This document shows positions 8,568 through 18,267 of a stretch of DNA of 64,000 bases, in pieces. Position 1 is the stretch's first letter; each line of letters opens with the position of its first letter. The position numbers and the translations under genes are program-made. Origin of the DNA: Haematococcus lacustris (taxonomy: Eukaryota; Chlorophyta; Chlorophyceae; Chlamydomonadales; Haematococcaceae); the NCBI GenBank assembly GCA_030144725.1, contig JASKMD010000017.1, forward strand, positions 11,810,409-11,874,408. Direction: 5' to 3'. The notes below the pieces were generated by a model. The model searched no databases. It saw only the letters and a list, made by a program, of their open reading frames with translations, and was not told the origin of the DNA.

Positions 8568-10270
8568 GCAGGGGTCCGGGTGGGGCTAGCGGCGGCGGAG
8601 GTGACGGCGGCAGTGGTGTCGGTAACCAGCTGTGCCCCCCAATTGGCCGCACTGCTCAGTGGGTTGTCGGTGGGGAGGGCCGCGGCCTCTGCTGCAGCTG
8701 CACCGCAGGAAGCTGCCTCCACCACGGCGACCAAGGGGGGATGAGGGGGTGGGTGGGCTGCCGCAGGGGTGGGGTCCTGGTGGTGGGCGGTGGGGGTGGG
8801 TGCTGGGGGTGGGGGCTGGGGCTGGGGCTGGGGCTGGGGCTGGGGCTGGGGCTGGGGCTGGGGCTGGGGCTGGGGCTGGGGCTGGGGCTGGGGCTGGGGC
8901 TGGGGCTGGGGCTGGGGCTGGGGCTGGGGCTGGGGCTGGGGCTGGGGCTGGGGCTGGGGTTGGGGCTGGGGCTGGGGCTGGGCCTGTGGCTGGTCAGAGT
9001 TGGAGGCGGGGAGTGGTGAGGTTTGGGCTGGCGGCATGGGTGGGTGGGAGGGTGGGGTGGGTGCCGGGTGGGTGGGATGGGTGCCCAGGGCCACTGCAGG
9101 CATACCACCTTCCACGGTGGTGGTGCTGGGCGGGGTCGAGGCTGGGATGAGGGCAGTAGGCAAGGGGGGTCCCTGGGGGGACTGCTCCTCGGCCACGCCC
9201 GGGCCAGTGGGTTCCTGAACCACAGCAATGGGGTGGGCCCAAAGGGGGTCAGCCTGTCCGCCGGAGGGGCAGTAGGTTGGGTCTAGGTTGGAGTAGGGAC
9301 GCAGGTCCTCAGTGGCTTGGGCTGCAGCCTGGGCTAGGGTGAGCCTGCTACGCGCCCGCTGCAATTGCATGGTAAGGCCCAACTCTGGTGCCTTGATAGG
9401 CACGGTGACCCTGCCCGGGAGGCTGAGAGCCTGCCTGCCCCCACAGGTCAGCGCCACCAGCCCAGCACACCCGGTGGGCAGGTCAGCTGTCACGGAGGGG
9501 AGAGCCGTGCCACTGCAATCTACCCGCCCCTCAATAATGTGGGTGATGGCATCATACCACCCCACCCACGCCACCTGCAGCCCATGCAGCTGTGTTTCAT
9601 ACTGCTGTAGCAGCTGGAGCATCATGGCTGGGGCTGTGCGCGCCATGCACTGATCTGACGTGATGCTGGTGAGATGGTACTCCATCATGTCCTTGCCACT
9701 ACCGTGGCATAGCTGCAAAGGGTAGCTGGCTGTCACTGCGGGCATCCAACAATCCAATTGCCCTTTGTCATGGAGGAGGGCTTGCTGAACGGCTGCAATG
9801 CTGTCCGCCGGCCCCTCCAAGGTGACCTGCACGGACCCACGGAGGGGTGTGCCATCAGCTGCCCGCTGTATGAAGGGGGGTGGGCAGCGGGCCTGCTGCA
9901 ATGGCTTCAGAGCAGCGGGGAGCAGCTGGTTAGCGCCCATGAGCGCACTCTTAGCGCAGTGGTCAGCTGAGAAGTTCTGCTCCCTAAGTACCGCCATGTC
10001 TGACGGGCTGTGGTGAGCACGGAGGACTAGGGTAGCCTTGCGCGTCACCACTGAGGCAGCTAGGGCCTTGAGAGTGTCGCTGGGCTGCTGCAGGACTATG
10101 GCGGTCAGCACCTCCACCGGGCGGCGTGCACTGCGCTGTGCTGCATTGCGCTGCTGTGGCGCTGTGCTCGCTGTCCGGGCTCGGGCTGCTGCACTGTAGC
10201 TGATAGGGCCTTTTCGGCCCACTGTGGTGAAGCCATCCGCAGTCGGGGCGGCCGTGTGTACCTCAGACAT
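8537..10270 (-). pseudogene. LINE ORF1, N-terminal part, truncated by the TRIM
   Basis: ORF1 of L1/Tx1-like elements is an RNA-binding gag-like protein. The ATG at 10270 (MSEVHTAAPT) is chosen as start; a GTG lies five codons upstream. The first 370 residues are ordinary, mixed-composition sequence without a motif I can name. They are followed by a Pro-rich region and a long Gln-Pro alternation encoded by the hexamer at 8815-8982. The frame crosses into the TRIM LTR and ends at 8537 with about 10 foreign residues. The native protein would continue in frame at 6720 for roughly 285 more residues. The insertion separates the putative zinc-binding part from the N-terminal part. Confidence 0.8.
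8815..8982. repeat. (GGGGCT)n hexanucleotide repeat inside LINE ORF1
   Basis: About 28 near-perfect copies of ggggct on the plus strand read (CAGCCC)n on the coding strand and encode Gln-Pro repeats in ORF1. The G-rich strand has runs of four Gs every six bases and is a quadruplex candidate. Confidence 0.95.
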
Positions 10271-10659
10271 GGGCACGGGGCACACCAGACGGGTGAGCTT
10301 CTAGCGGGCTGGTGGCTTGCAGTCGTGCGAAGTCGTGCAAGTTCTCACCGCAGTACAGTGGTGACCGCACGTCGACCACCCCGGTGTGGTCTCAGCGCGA
10401 TCACCAGTGCGATGCCGTCGCCTAGTGTGCAAGTGTTGCACACTATCGAGGGCCGCGAGGGAGGGAGTCCTCGCCTCCGGGCAAAAGAGCTAGTTTGCAC
10501 GCCGATGCGTTAGTAGGGATACGGGAAGCGTTGCTACATGACTAGGACTTGCGGGTCTGATGTGGGTTACCAAGTTATTTTCCGAAGGGACACGGCTGCT
10601 TGCGGGTGTCGATACCCCGTCCTCTATCTGTGGTGATCTGCCACACTGTCCTCTTTGAA
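10271..10659 (-). other. LINE 5' UTR
   Basis: This non-coding leader lies between the proposed 5' end, next to the 13-bp duplication, and the ORF1 ATG at 10270. Internal promoter motifs were not recognised. Confidence 0.55.
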
Positions 10660-10672
10660 CCCCGCGATTTGA
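10660..10672. repeat. LINE target-site duplication (5' side)
   Basis: This is an exact second copy of ccccgcgatttga (see 772-784). Confidence 0.7.
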
Positions 10673-12596
10673 ACCCCGGTGGGAACCTGCTCTTGCCGTC
10701 TAATATTAGGTGCGTATTAGACCCGTATTATATTAGGTCGTCCAATATAGATCTAATATAGATTGACGCACCCTATATATGATGCACTGCTTAGGCGTGA
10801 ACCCGGCCTAAATTTTGTGGGCAGATATCACCATGCACGCCTCCTCCACTCTCGACCTTCTTAATGACGCCGTGATGAAGCAAACACAAGTATGTGTGCA
10901 GTCGCGCTTTGTGTTGCGATGGCCGGTATCGCGAGTTTGAAACCTAAGAAGCTGAAATGCTTCTTTAACGCACCCACACCACTGCTGATGCTGCGTCTTG
11001 AACAGCCGTATATTTCTTAACATCTATTAGCTTTCATTCGTCATTTGTGTCGCTCGCGCTGTCAAGCGAGAGACGGAGTGGTTGTATGCTCTAGCGGTTC
11101 ATCAAGACACTACGTGCACCCTTCACTTCTTGTTACAGTAGACTATGTGGCCTGATAGTCAAACTGACCGCGGGACTCTTCATACTTGAGCCTTTTCTGC
11201 TCGTTCCCCTGGTTATGTGCTTTGTTCGTTGTAGCAAGAGCATATGCGTAGGTGCGAAGCCTTCGTTGTGTCGCTACATCGTTTTGGGACATCACCACCG
11301 AGACATGTGCTTCGGTCCACGGTGCCATGACCTGCTGCACTCCCTAGGCCTCTACACTCCCTAGGCCTCTACACTCCATAGCAAAGGCCCCTGGCACTAG
11401 AGTTTGTTAACGAACAGCAGTTTTTGCTTTAGCATCAATCCATGCCGTAGGTGCATGCCACAACGTGCATACCCCCTGGTTGGGTACAGTATATGAGCAA
11501 CAAGTATATAAAGCAAACATCTAGTAGGACTGCAAGCACCCATTGCAGATGTGGTAGCAGAACACCCTTCCCGAGCAACTGCAGCTCTTGCCTCATGGCC
11601 ACAACAAAGCCCCATAATAGCACCCCATGGCAGGGCAAGATCTGTACACTCCATAGCTAGGCCTGGTCTCTTGTCCATTAGCTACACGCCCATGGCAACA
11701 AAGCAGAGCCCTATGGCAACACCCCATGCCCGGTGGGGCTGCCACGCTCAGCAATGTGCTTCTGCACGGCCTTCTGCCAGCCTGCCACCAGGGTGTTGCC
11801 GACTGGCTGATCCCTGGGCGGCACCTTCTGGTAAAGGAGGTAGGCCCTGAGCTGCTCACGTGTGAACCGGGTTGCCTCCTTGGCCGAGGTATTGCTGTAG
11901 TCTGCACCCCGTGCGTGTTGCTGGAATGCCTGCCGCAGCTGCTGCAAGCAGAATCAGGGCCACGGGGCTGTGGGGTGGCAGTTGAGCTATGACATTTTGC
12001 ACGCAGGTGGATGGCATGTAGGGGAGTGTAACTCTCAGAGGTGCCGAGTCCAAACTCGGTCATGGTGTGGAGTTGTGCGACTGACTGCATGGCTCTGGCC
12101 CTGAGATAGGCTAAGGGAGTTGGGGGTCACACACCAAAGTGAGCGTTTGGCTTATCTGAGTATGAGCGTGTGTTACAATGTCCTAGATGAGCTTAGCCTA
12201 GTAAGTAGCATGCTGTATGTCCCAATGGTCGAGCTGTGGCATTGCCCTCTAGGTATGGGGGGGACGTGGGCTTATTGCCACATCGCCGCAATCGCTTTCC
12301 GATCCGACTGCTGCTGCCGACGCGCGTGCTCGTGTAGAGCAGCCTGAGCGACGCGGGCGGTCGAAGCGATGACTCCATGCCCCGCAGCGGCTCAAATTTG
12401 AACCAATGACTTTGATGCTGTGCTGTGCCAGGCCTACTGACTGGATAACTATTCTGGATGGGTGAAAGGTAGCTGGCCGGGTTGGCTACATTGTGAGCCT
12501 TCTAGCATAACATTTGGCGCAGGGAGTGCAGAGTTACAGCCGTCCTACTGCCAAGGGTCGCTTTCCTGTCATTTTCTGTTAGTTGGGAACACCTGA
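10673..12596. other. Unassigned DNA with AT-rich repeat cluster
   Basis: 10700-10775 repeats the ctaatattag/attagatctaat motifs of positions 1-70. 11340-11375 has a short direct repeat of ctccctaggcctctaca. Apart from the possible exon at 11711-11941, no gene is supported. Confidence 0.45.
11711..11941 (-). CDS. Possible terminal exon, unrecognised protein
   Basis: On the minus strand a good splice acceptor (cttgcag) ends at 11942. It is followed by an open frame of about 76 residues, QLRQAFQQHARGADYSN onward, including REQLRAYLLYQKVPPRD and ending at a stop at 11711. The composition is that of a real protein rather than of a GC-driven shadow frame. I do not recognise the family, and no upstream exon could be connected. 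It may be a transposon remnant. Confidence 0.3.
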   Translation of the reverse strand, partial: QLRQAFQQHARGADYSNTSAKEATRFTREQLRAYLLYQKVPPRDQPVGNTLVAGWQKAVQKHIAERGSPTGHGVLP

Positions 12597-13725
12597 GGGC
12601 GCGTTTCCAATGGACGGAGAAAAGAGATAAGAGACCGCCCATGTGCATGAATTCAAACGCGTTTCCAATGGACGGAGAAAAGAGATAAGAGATGCATGGA
12701 CGTCCACTTTCAGCCGCCGCCTACGCCTTCATTGATCTACACACGAGCTGCCCAGCAACATGGATAGCAGTAGCAGCAGCGGTTACAGCGGAAGTAGCGG
12801 CAGCAGTAGAGCATGACCCGGTTTGTTAAACAAGTTTAACAAGTTAAGCAAAGGGAGAATGCACACACGCCAATGCACACACGCAGCCTCCCCGCGAACC
12901 AAAGCTACACGCAGAGCTACAGTGCTCGGCTGGTGTTTCACTGTAGCTTTGGGGGTTGGCTGTAGCTCTGGGGGCGATCTTTTCATATGGTATGGGAACA
13001 AGGACGCAATTGTCCCGTTAGCTGGGATGGTGGCAGGTATGATGGCGTGAAGCATCGCAGGCGCAAGTGCACAAAGTGCGCCGTGCAAGTCAGTCGTGCA
13101 AGTCAGTGCAGTTGTGCAAGTCAGGCTGCGGGGCTTATCAGGCTAACTAGTCAAGCACTCTCCGCACTAGCGGGACTAGCTAAGTATGCTCCGGGGGGCT
13201 ACAACTCTCTATGGCACTGCTCCGCGTTGAAATTGCGGTGCTCGTCAAACAGCTGATGCGCCCTCAGCTGATGCGCCCTCTGCAACAATACGGACGAGGA
13301 CCATCTCCTGGGCATATGTCCTCTTCATCAGCTCCTGCGGCTTAGGTGGCGACGCAGAAGCGGCAACGGGACATTGGACATCACAGCGATGCCCTGGAGA
13401 AACATGCTGTCGCCCAGCCTAACCCAGCTCTCGCTGCGGCTCCGGTGCAAAAGGTCACATCTCTCGGTCACATCTCTTTTTCTCCTGGGGGGGTCGGCCT
13501 GGAGGACGCTCGCGGAGACAAAGAGATCAAATGGAGCTCACTCTAGGAGAGTTATTCGTCTCTATCTCCGCGCATTGGAAACGGGAGAGAAGAGATCCGG
13601 ACCGTTTGCGGCAGTTAGAGGGACATGGGCTGGCGGCTGATCTCTATCTCTCTTCTCTTTCTCTCTTTCTCTTCTCTTTCTCTCCGATCTCTTTTCTCTT
13701 TTCTCCGTGCATTGGAAACGCGCCC
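12597..13725. mobile_element. Non-autonomous TIR DNA transposon, 1.13 kb (GGGCGCGTTTCCAATG ends)
   Basis: The left end reads gggcgcgtttccaatggacg and continues into ggagaaaagagataagaga. The right end is its near-perfect reverse complement (about 40 bp, through cattggaaacgcgccc). A 3-bp TGA lies immediately outside each end (12594-12596 and 13726-13728). A second, inner pair of the same motif lies at 12658-12692 and near 13560-13595, so the ends are duplicated or nested. No transposase is encoded. The end core GTTTCCAATG and 3-bp target duplication are shared with the element at 32653-34310. A 3-bp duplication with GGG termini is suggestive of, but does not prove, a PIF/Harbinger relationship. 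Confidence 0.72.
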
Positions 13726-13728
13726 TGA

Positions 13729-14080
13729 GAGAGAGGGCAATTGGCCAAAAAGGAGTTAATTGACATTGGTAAATTTGCACTGGGGTTCAGGAGTTGGGCC
13801 TTGGGCACAAGGCGGCAGTATTGCACCAGGCTCCCGAACCTCCGGCTTGCTTTGGACCATAAGCACAACAAACGATGTTACAAGCAATCCTAATAAGAGT
13901 CCTTGGCATTTAAAATCAGGCGATGGCCTGCACTGAGCTCAAAGTGTTCCCCTTGCATACAATGCAGCCAGTATAGGACAGATGCTGCCTACGAAACTGG
14001 CACATTTCCTACAACAGCGGTTTTTAAACCCATCCAGTGGAAGCATGCTGAAATAGCATAGCTTGCACAATTGTGAAGGT
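13729..14080. other. Intergenic, nothing recognised
   Basis: No motif, repeat or coding exon is supported between the TIR element and the next gene. Confidence 0.5.
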
Positions 14081-15230
14081 ATGCGCGCCTCTCCGCGTCC
14101 GACTACACAAACAGCAAGACCCCTGTTCGTTTCTGGAGTTTCGGGGGTAAACTACACTTTACGCACAGCGCGATACTTAAGGTGCTTCCATCGGTCCGTG
14201 TACCTGAGGCACGTTGACAGCTGCTGGGCTCAGCGTATTGGGGACCGTCGAATGTTCGGGGGTTGTTGGCATCTGCACCCTACCGTCGTCCACCTACGCC
14301 CCTATCACTCACATCTGAGGGGCGGTGACATACGGGTGCCGATACTTTGTTGTAGACAATGCAGCTGCCGGGTCCGCGCATCCGGTCCGGCCAAGCGTTT
14401 TCGGCCCCGCCTTGCACTCAGGCCTGCCGCTGCCCGCCAAGATCCAAGCATCAGTGGCAGTGGCAACAGCAGCAGTGGCAGCAGCGTCAGCAACATCAGT
14501 GGGAAGCAACTGTTGCTGGAGAGAAAGGTTGACCAGGGCCTTCCACCGTGCGACCTGCCGCCTGCCTTTGCCAACCTGAGCCATGCCACAGATGCAGGCA
14601 GGCAGAGCCCTAGCGGGGCATTCATGGTGCGTGACCTGCACATATAGCCCAGCTGTGGGAGTGCTTGAAGAGTGCCTGGTCCAGGGTCAGGGGGTGGGGT
14701 GGGGTGGCAAAGGAGGGGCGTGGGGTGATGAGGGCTGCGTTAACCAGCAGGGAGCATGTGGTTGTCTCATCTCACCGTCCCCATGCAACCTGTTGATTGC
14801 CATGCTGCTACTGACTCTAGCACCCCCCCAAGCCCTGGCTGGGGCAGCAGCAGGGGGGGCAGCAGCAGCAGCAAGCAGCCAGCTTTGGTGGGCCCCTGCC
14901 TGCCCTTCCTGGCCACTGCTAGTGACTAGCCATACATAGTCACGGCACCGTGCCACTCATTGCCAGTGCCCTGGACAGCCTCCGCACCACCCTGCCAGCA
15001 CCCAGCCCCTGCCGGACCCTTGATGCCATGTCAGTCACCACCCTGCCTGCCCAGCCAGCCTCAACAGGCACCCACCAGCCCCCTCAGCTCACCTGCGGTG
15101 CCTTTGGCCGCACGTGCCCACCTCCGACAGCGCTAGGGGCTGGATGACAGATCTGCACAGCCTGCTGCTGCTCTTAGCACGTCGCTGTTCCTGTGCCTGC
15201 CGCTGCTACCCCTCCTGCTGCTGCTGCTGC

Positions 15231-15264
<34 letters not shown>

Positions 15265-17710
15265 CCTTCTTCTGGTGATGCTGGAGCTGCTGCTGGTGGT
15301 GGTGTGTTCAGGAAGCCAGCATCTGCCGGCTGTACTACTTCACTGGTAGCCAGATGCAGCGTTTCAGCGGCCTGATTGACAGCATGAAGAGCTGCAGGGC
15401 GGCGCTGGCAGCGCTGGCGGTGGCCAACATACTGCTGTCCCTGGTCACGGCCATGGCGGAGCAGGACGATGCGCCGGGCGGCGCCGCCGTGCTGTTCAAC
15501 AGCGGCCTCACTGTGGGCGATGTGGCCTACTGGGTCGACAACCTGGCCACTGGGGCGCTCATCAGCTACGCCATCGGTGAGGGCAGGCGGCCCAGGGGCG
15601 GGGGGCGGGGGTCAAGGGTTGTGAGGGGCTGTTGTATATGGGTTGCTGGTTATGGGATGCAGGGAGGGGGGCATCGGAGGAGGCAGAGGCAGCCCAGGAG
15701 CGGGGGGAGGGGGGCAGGGGGTGTGGGCAGGGGTGCAGGGAGGGGGCATGGCTATGTGCAGTGGGCAGGGAGGTCAAGGGCGGCGGCCTCCATAGGGGGG
15801 CAAGGCATCCTGACCCGACTGGTCGTAGGACCCTGTGGGGAGCATGTCTGCATGGCAAGGTGTGAGGGAGTGAGCAAGGAACAGGGGTCAGGGCCAGGGA
15901 ATAGGGGTGAGGGCCCAGGAGCAGGGGTCACAGCAGCGTGTCGGGCCAGGCAGGGGATAGAAAGGGGCACCCAAGAGCAAGGGGCGCGCCTGCCCAGGTG
16001 GGCTTGATCCCCTCCATGTGCTGGTGCTGGTGCTGGTTGTGCTGGTGGCGGGGGTGTGGTGGATGTGGTGGGGTGGGGTGTGGGCGCAGGTCCCTTCCAG
16101 CGAGTGACCACCTCCCGCAGCAACCAGATGGCCCGCTGCTTCCAGGGTGTCAACCGCCTGGCCCTGGTATTCCAGCAGCTCAGCATCAGCAGGTGGGGGG
16201 AGGGAGGGGAGGGGGCGGCTAGGGCAAGGGCGGACGGGGAAGAGTGAGGGAGGGCGAGGGGGCAGGCGAGGGCGAGGAGGCTAGGTTCTGGGTAGTCAGG
16301 GGAGGATTGGTAAGGTGGCACTGGGAACCTAGGAGTATAGTCATAAAGGAGGGAAAAGAGAAGTTCAGCAGGAATGGCCAAGGTGGAAAAGGTAGGCTCC
16401 TGACCCACCCCTGGCCCCTGGCCCCTAGTGCCTCCCTCCTTATGATGAAGTGGCGGGTGCCTCTCGCTGTCCCACCCACCCCTCCCTCCCCCTTGGCCAT
16501 GCTGCGTTGATTGTGCTGCATGACCATGATGATGATGATGATGATGATGACGATGATAATGGTGGTGGTGATGATGATGATGACAACGATGATGATGATG
16601 ATGACTAGCATGATCCTGCTCAATCAATCTCTCATTCATTCTCTGCCTGCCACCTGGCCTGACCTGGCCCCCACAACCTGCCCCCCCACACCCACGCAGC
16701 TTGGCCATCTCCACCGTGACTGCCTTAGAGGCTGCAGCCAAGTACCCTCCCTTGGTGGTCGGCGCCAGTGGTGCCTTTTTTGGCTACGCCTGTGAGTCCT
16801 AATCAGGCGTGATCCAGACATCCTACCTCTTAGCACCACCATGCACATTGTTCCTCCCCAATCTCTCCCTTCATAGGCACTGCTCCGCTGTTGCTGTTGC
16901 TGTTGCTACTCGACTTCCACAAGGTTCAGTACTTGTCAGCTGTTGCTGTTGCTTCCCGAACTCTCTACCTTTCAGCAATTCATTGTCTGTTGCAGCGACT
17001 GCTGGCTGCTAGTTGCTTGCCAATGGAGCGGGGTGTACGACGCATCAAAAGTCACGGGTGGCGACACACTGGCGGGCGGTGTCTGGCTCCTGCCTTTAGC
17101 TGCTACCCCTAGGGCAGTGTGAGGCTGGTGTGAGGCTGTCTCCCCGGGTGATGAGGGAGAGCCTGATTGCGGCTGGCGGCTGGCTGGCTGTGCAGTGCTG
17201 CGCTCTGCCGCCATGTGGTGGACCCTGTCACGCCACGCAACTACAGGCGAGGAGGTCAGTGGGGCTGGCCAAGGTCAGTGCACTGGGTTAGGGTGGTGGC
17301 AGGCCCAGGAGGGTAAGCACCTTGGAAGAGGTGGTGGAGGGAATGAGGGGGAGCGGCTGGAGGAGGTGGAGGGGTGGGAGGAGGAGGAGTGGGAGGAGGA
17401 GGTGGAGGGGTGGGAGGAAGAGGAGGGGGCGTACGAGGTGGAGGGGTGGGAGGAGGAGGAGGGGGCGTAGTAGTAGGAGGTGCTTCGCTTTGCTGCCTCC
17501 CCACCCCTTTGCCAAGCCCAAACCTTCACCCAGCTGCCGTGGGAAGGCTCGCAGGCCAGCTGCTCCCCGTCTTACATCACATGACCTCAGGTCAGCCGCA
17601 CCTTAGGCGCCCTGAGGAACCCCTCAGACTCCCCCCATGCCGGCCAGATGGCTCTTCTAGACAAGCTGGCTGCCTTCCTGGCGTTTGGGTACCTGCTGCA
17701 GTATGAGGAG
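14081..17710 (+). CDS. Unrecognised spliced gene with hydrophobic segments (partial)
   Basis: Five downstream exons fit in phase: 15312-15576, 16090-16192, 16700-16791, 17196-17254 and 17591-17710, all with AG acceptors and GT donors. An upstream exon ends at 14626 (donor after GAFM, phase 0). Its 5' border is unsure; the frame is open from an ATG at 14081. The joined part contains hydrophobic stretches such as [46 protein letters not shown] and [15 protein letters not shown], so a multi-pass membrane protein is likely. I do not recognise the family. After LLQYEE the gene enters a 2.7-kb satellite, and no downstream exon was found before transposon-derived sequence begins at 20470. The 3' end may be missing, or may lie in a very long intron. 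Confidence 0.5.
15175..15300. repeat. CTG-rich microsatellite in an intron
   Basis: Imperfect ctg/ctgctg runs lie just upstream of the exon that begins at 15312. Confidence 0.8.
16527..16606. repeat. GAT/GGT trinucleotide microsatellite in an intron
   Basis: Degenerate (atg)n and (gtg)n runs occur between the exons ending at 16192 and starting at 16700. Open frames of Met/Val or His over it are artefacts. Confidence 0.85.
17340..17475. repeat. GGAGGA-rich purine tract in an intron
   Basis: Imperfect repeats of ggaggaggtggaggggtggg occur between the exons ending at 17254 and starting at 17591. Confidence 0.8.
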
Positions 17711-17715
17711 GTGAG

Positions 17716-18267
17716 ACCCCACCCCACCCCACCCCACCCCACCCCACCCTACCCCACCCCACCCCACCCCACCCCACCCCACCCCACCCCACCCCACCCC
17801 ACCCCACCCCACCCCACCCCACCCCACCCCACCCCACCCCACCCCACCCCACCCCACCCCACCCCACCCCACCCCACCCCACCCCACCCCACCCCACCCC
17901 ACCCCACCCCACCCCACCCCACCCCACCCCACCCCACCCCACCCCACCCCACCCCACCCCACCCCACCCCACCCCACCCCACCCCACCCCACCCCACCCC
18001 ACCCCACCCCACCCCACCCCACCCCACCCCACCCCACCCCACCCCACCCCACCCCACCCCACCCCACCCCACCCCACCCCACCCCACCCCACCCCACCCC
18101 ACCCCACCCCACCCCACCCCACCCCACCCCACCCCACCCCACCCCACCCCACCCCACCCCACCCCACCCCACCCCACCCCACCCCACCCCACCCCACCCC
18201 ACCCCACCCCACCCCACCCCACCCCACCCCACCCCACCCCACCCCACCCCACCCCACCCCACCCCAC
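17716..18267. repeat. (CCCCA)n satellite, 552 bp
   Basis: About 110 copies of cccca are near perfect, with one t substitution near 17749. It begins five bases after the exon end at 17710 and is followed without a gap by the complementary-like CTGGG array. Open frames through it (HPTPP, GVGWGG) are artefacts of a pentamer lacking stops. Confidence 0.98.

Larger units (their letters stand above)
785..10659 (-). mobile_element. Full-length L1/Tx1-like non-LTR retrotransposon (LINE), interrupted by a TRIM
   Basis: The element is about 8.0 kb once the nested TRIM (6721-8567 plus one target duplication) is subtracted. In transcription order on the minus strand it has a 5' UTR (10659-10271), ORF1 (10270 to 5860, split), ORF2 (5878-1094), a 3' UTR (1093-785) and a short CT-rich tail, seen as gagagagagagg on the plus strand at 785-796. 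It is bracketed by the 13-bp repeat ccccgcgatttga. The combination of AP-type endonuclease, FADD reverse transcriptase and a C-terminal Cys/His segment is that of the L1/Tx1 group; the exact clade needs a tree. ORF2 is uninterrupted, but ORF1 is broken, so this copy is probably not autonomous. Confidence 0.88.

Noticed and set aside
6773..8744. Two similar short proteins starting MPCTTSLERG at 6773 and 8445
   Set aside because: They are the same stretch of the two 175-bp LTRs of the TRIM, not duplicated genes.
15312..17710. PEX11-type peroxisomal membrane protein
   Set aside because: A Tyr-rich start and VDNLATG segment gave a faint resemblance, but the expected motifs and spacing are not there. 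Left unnamed.
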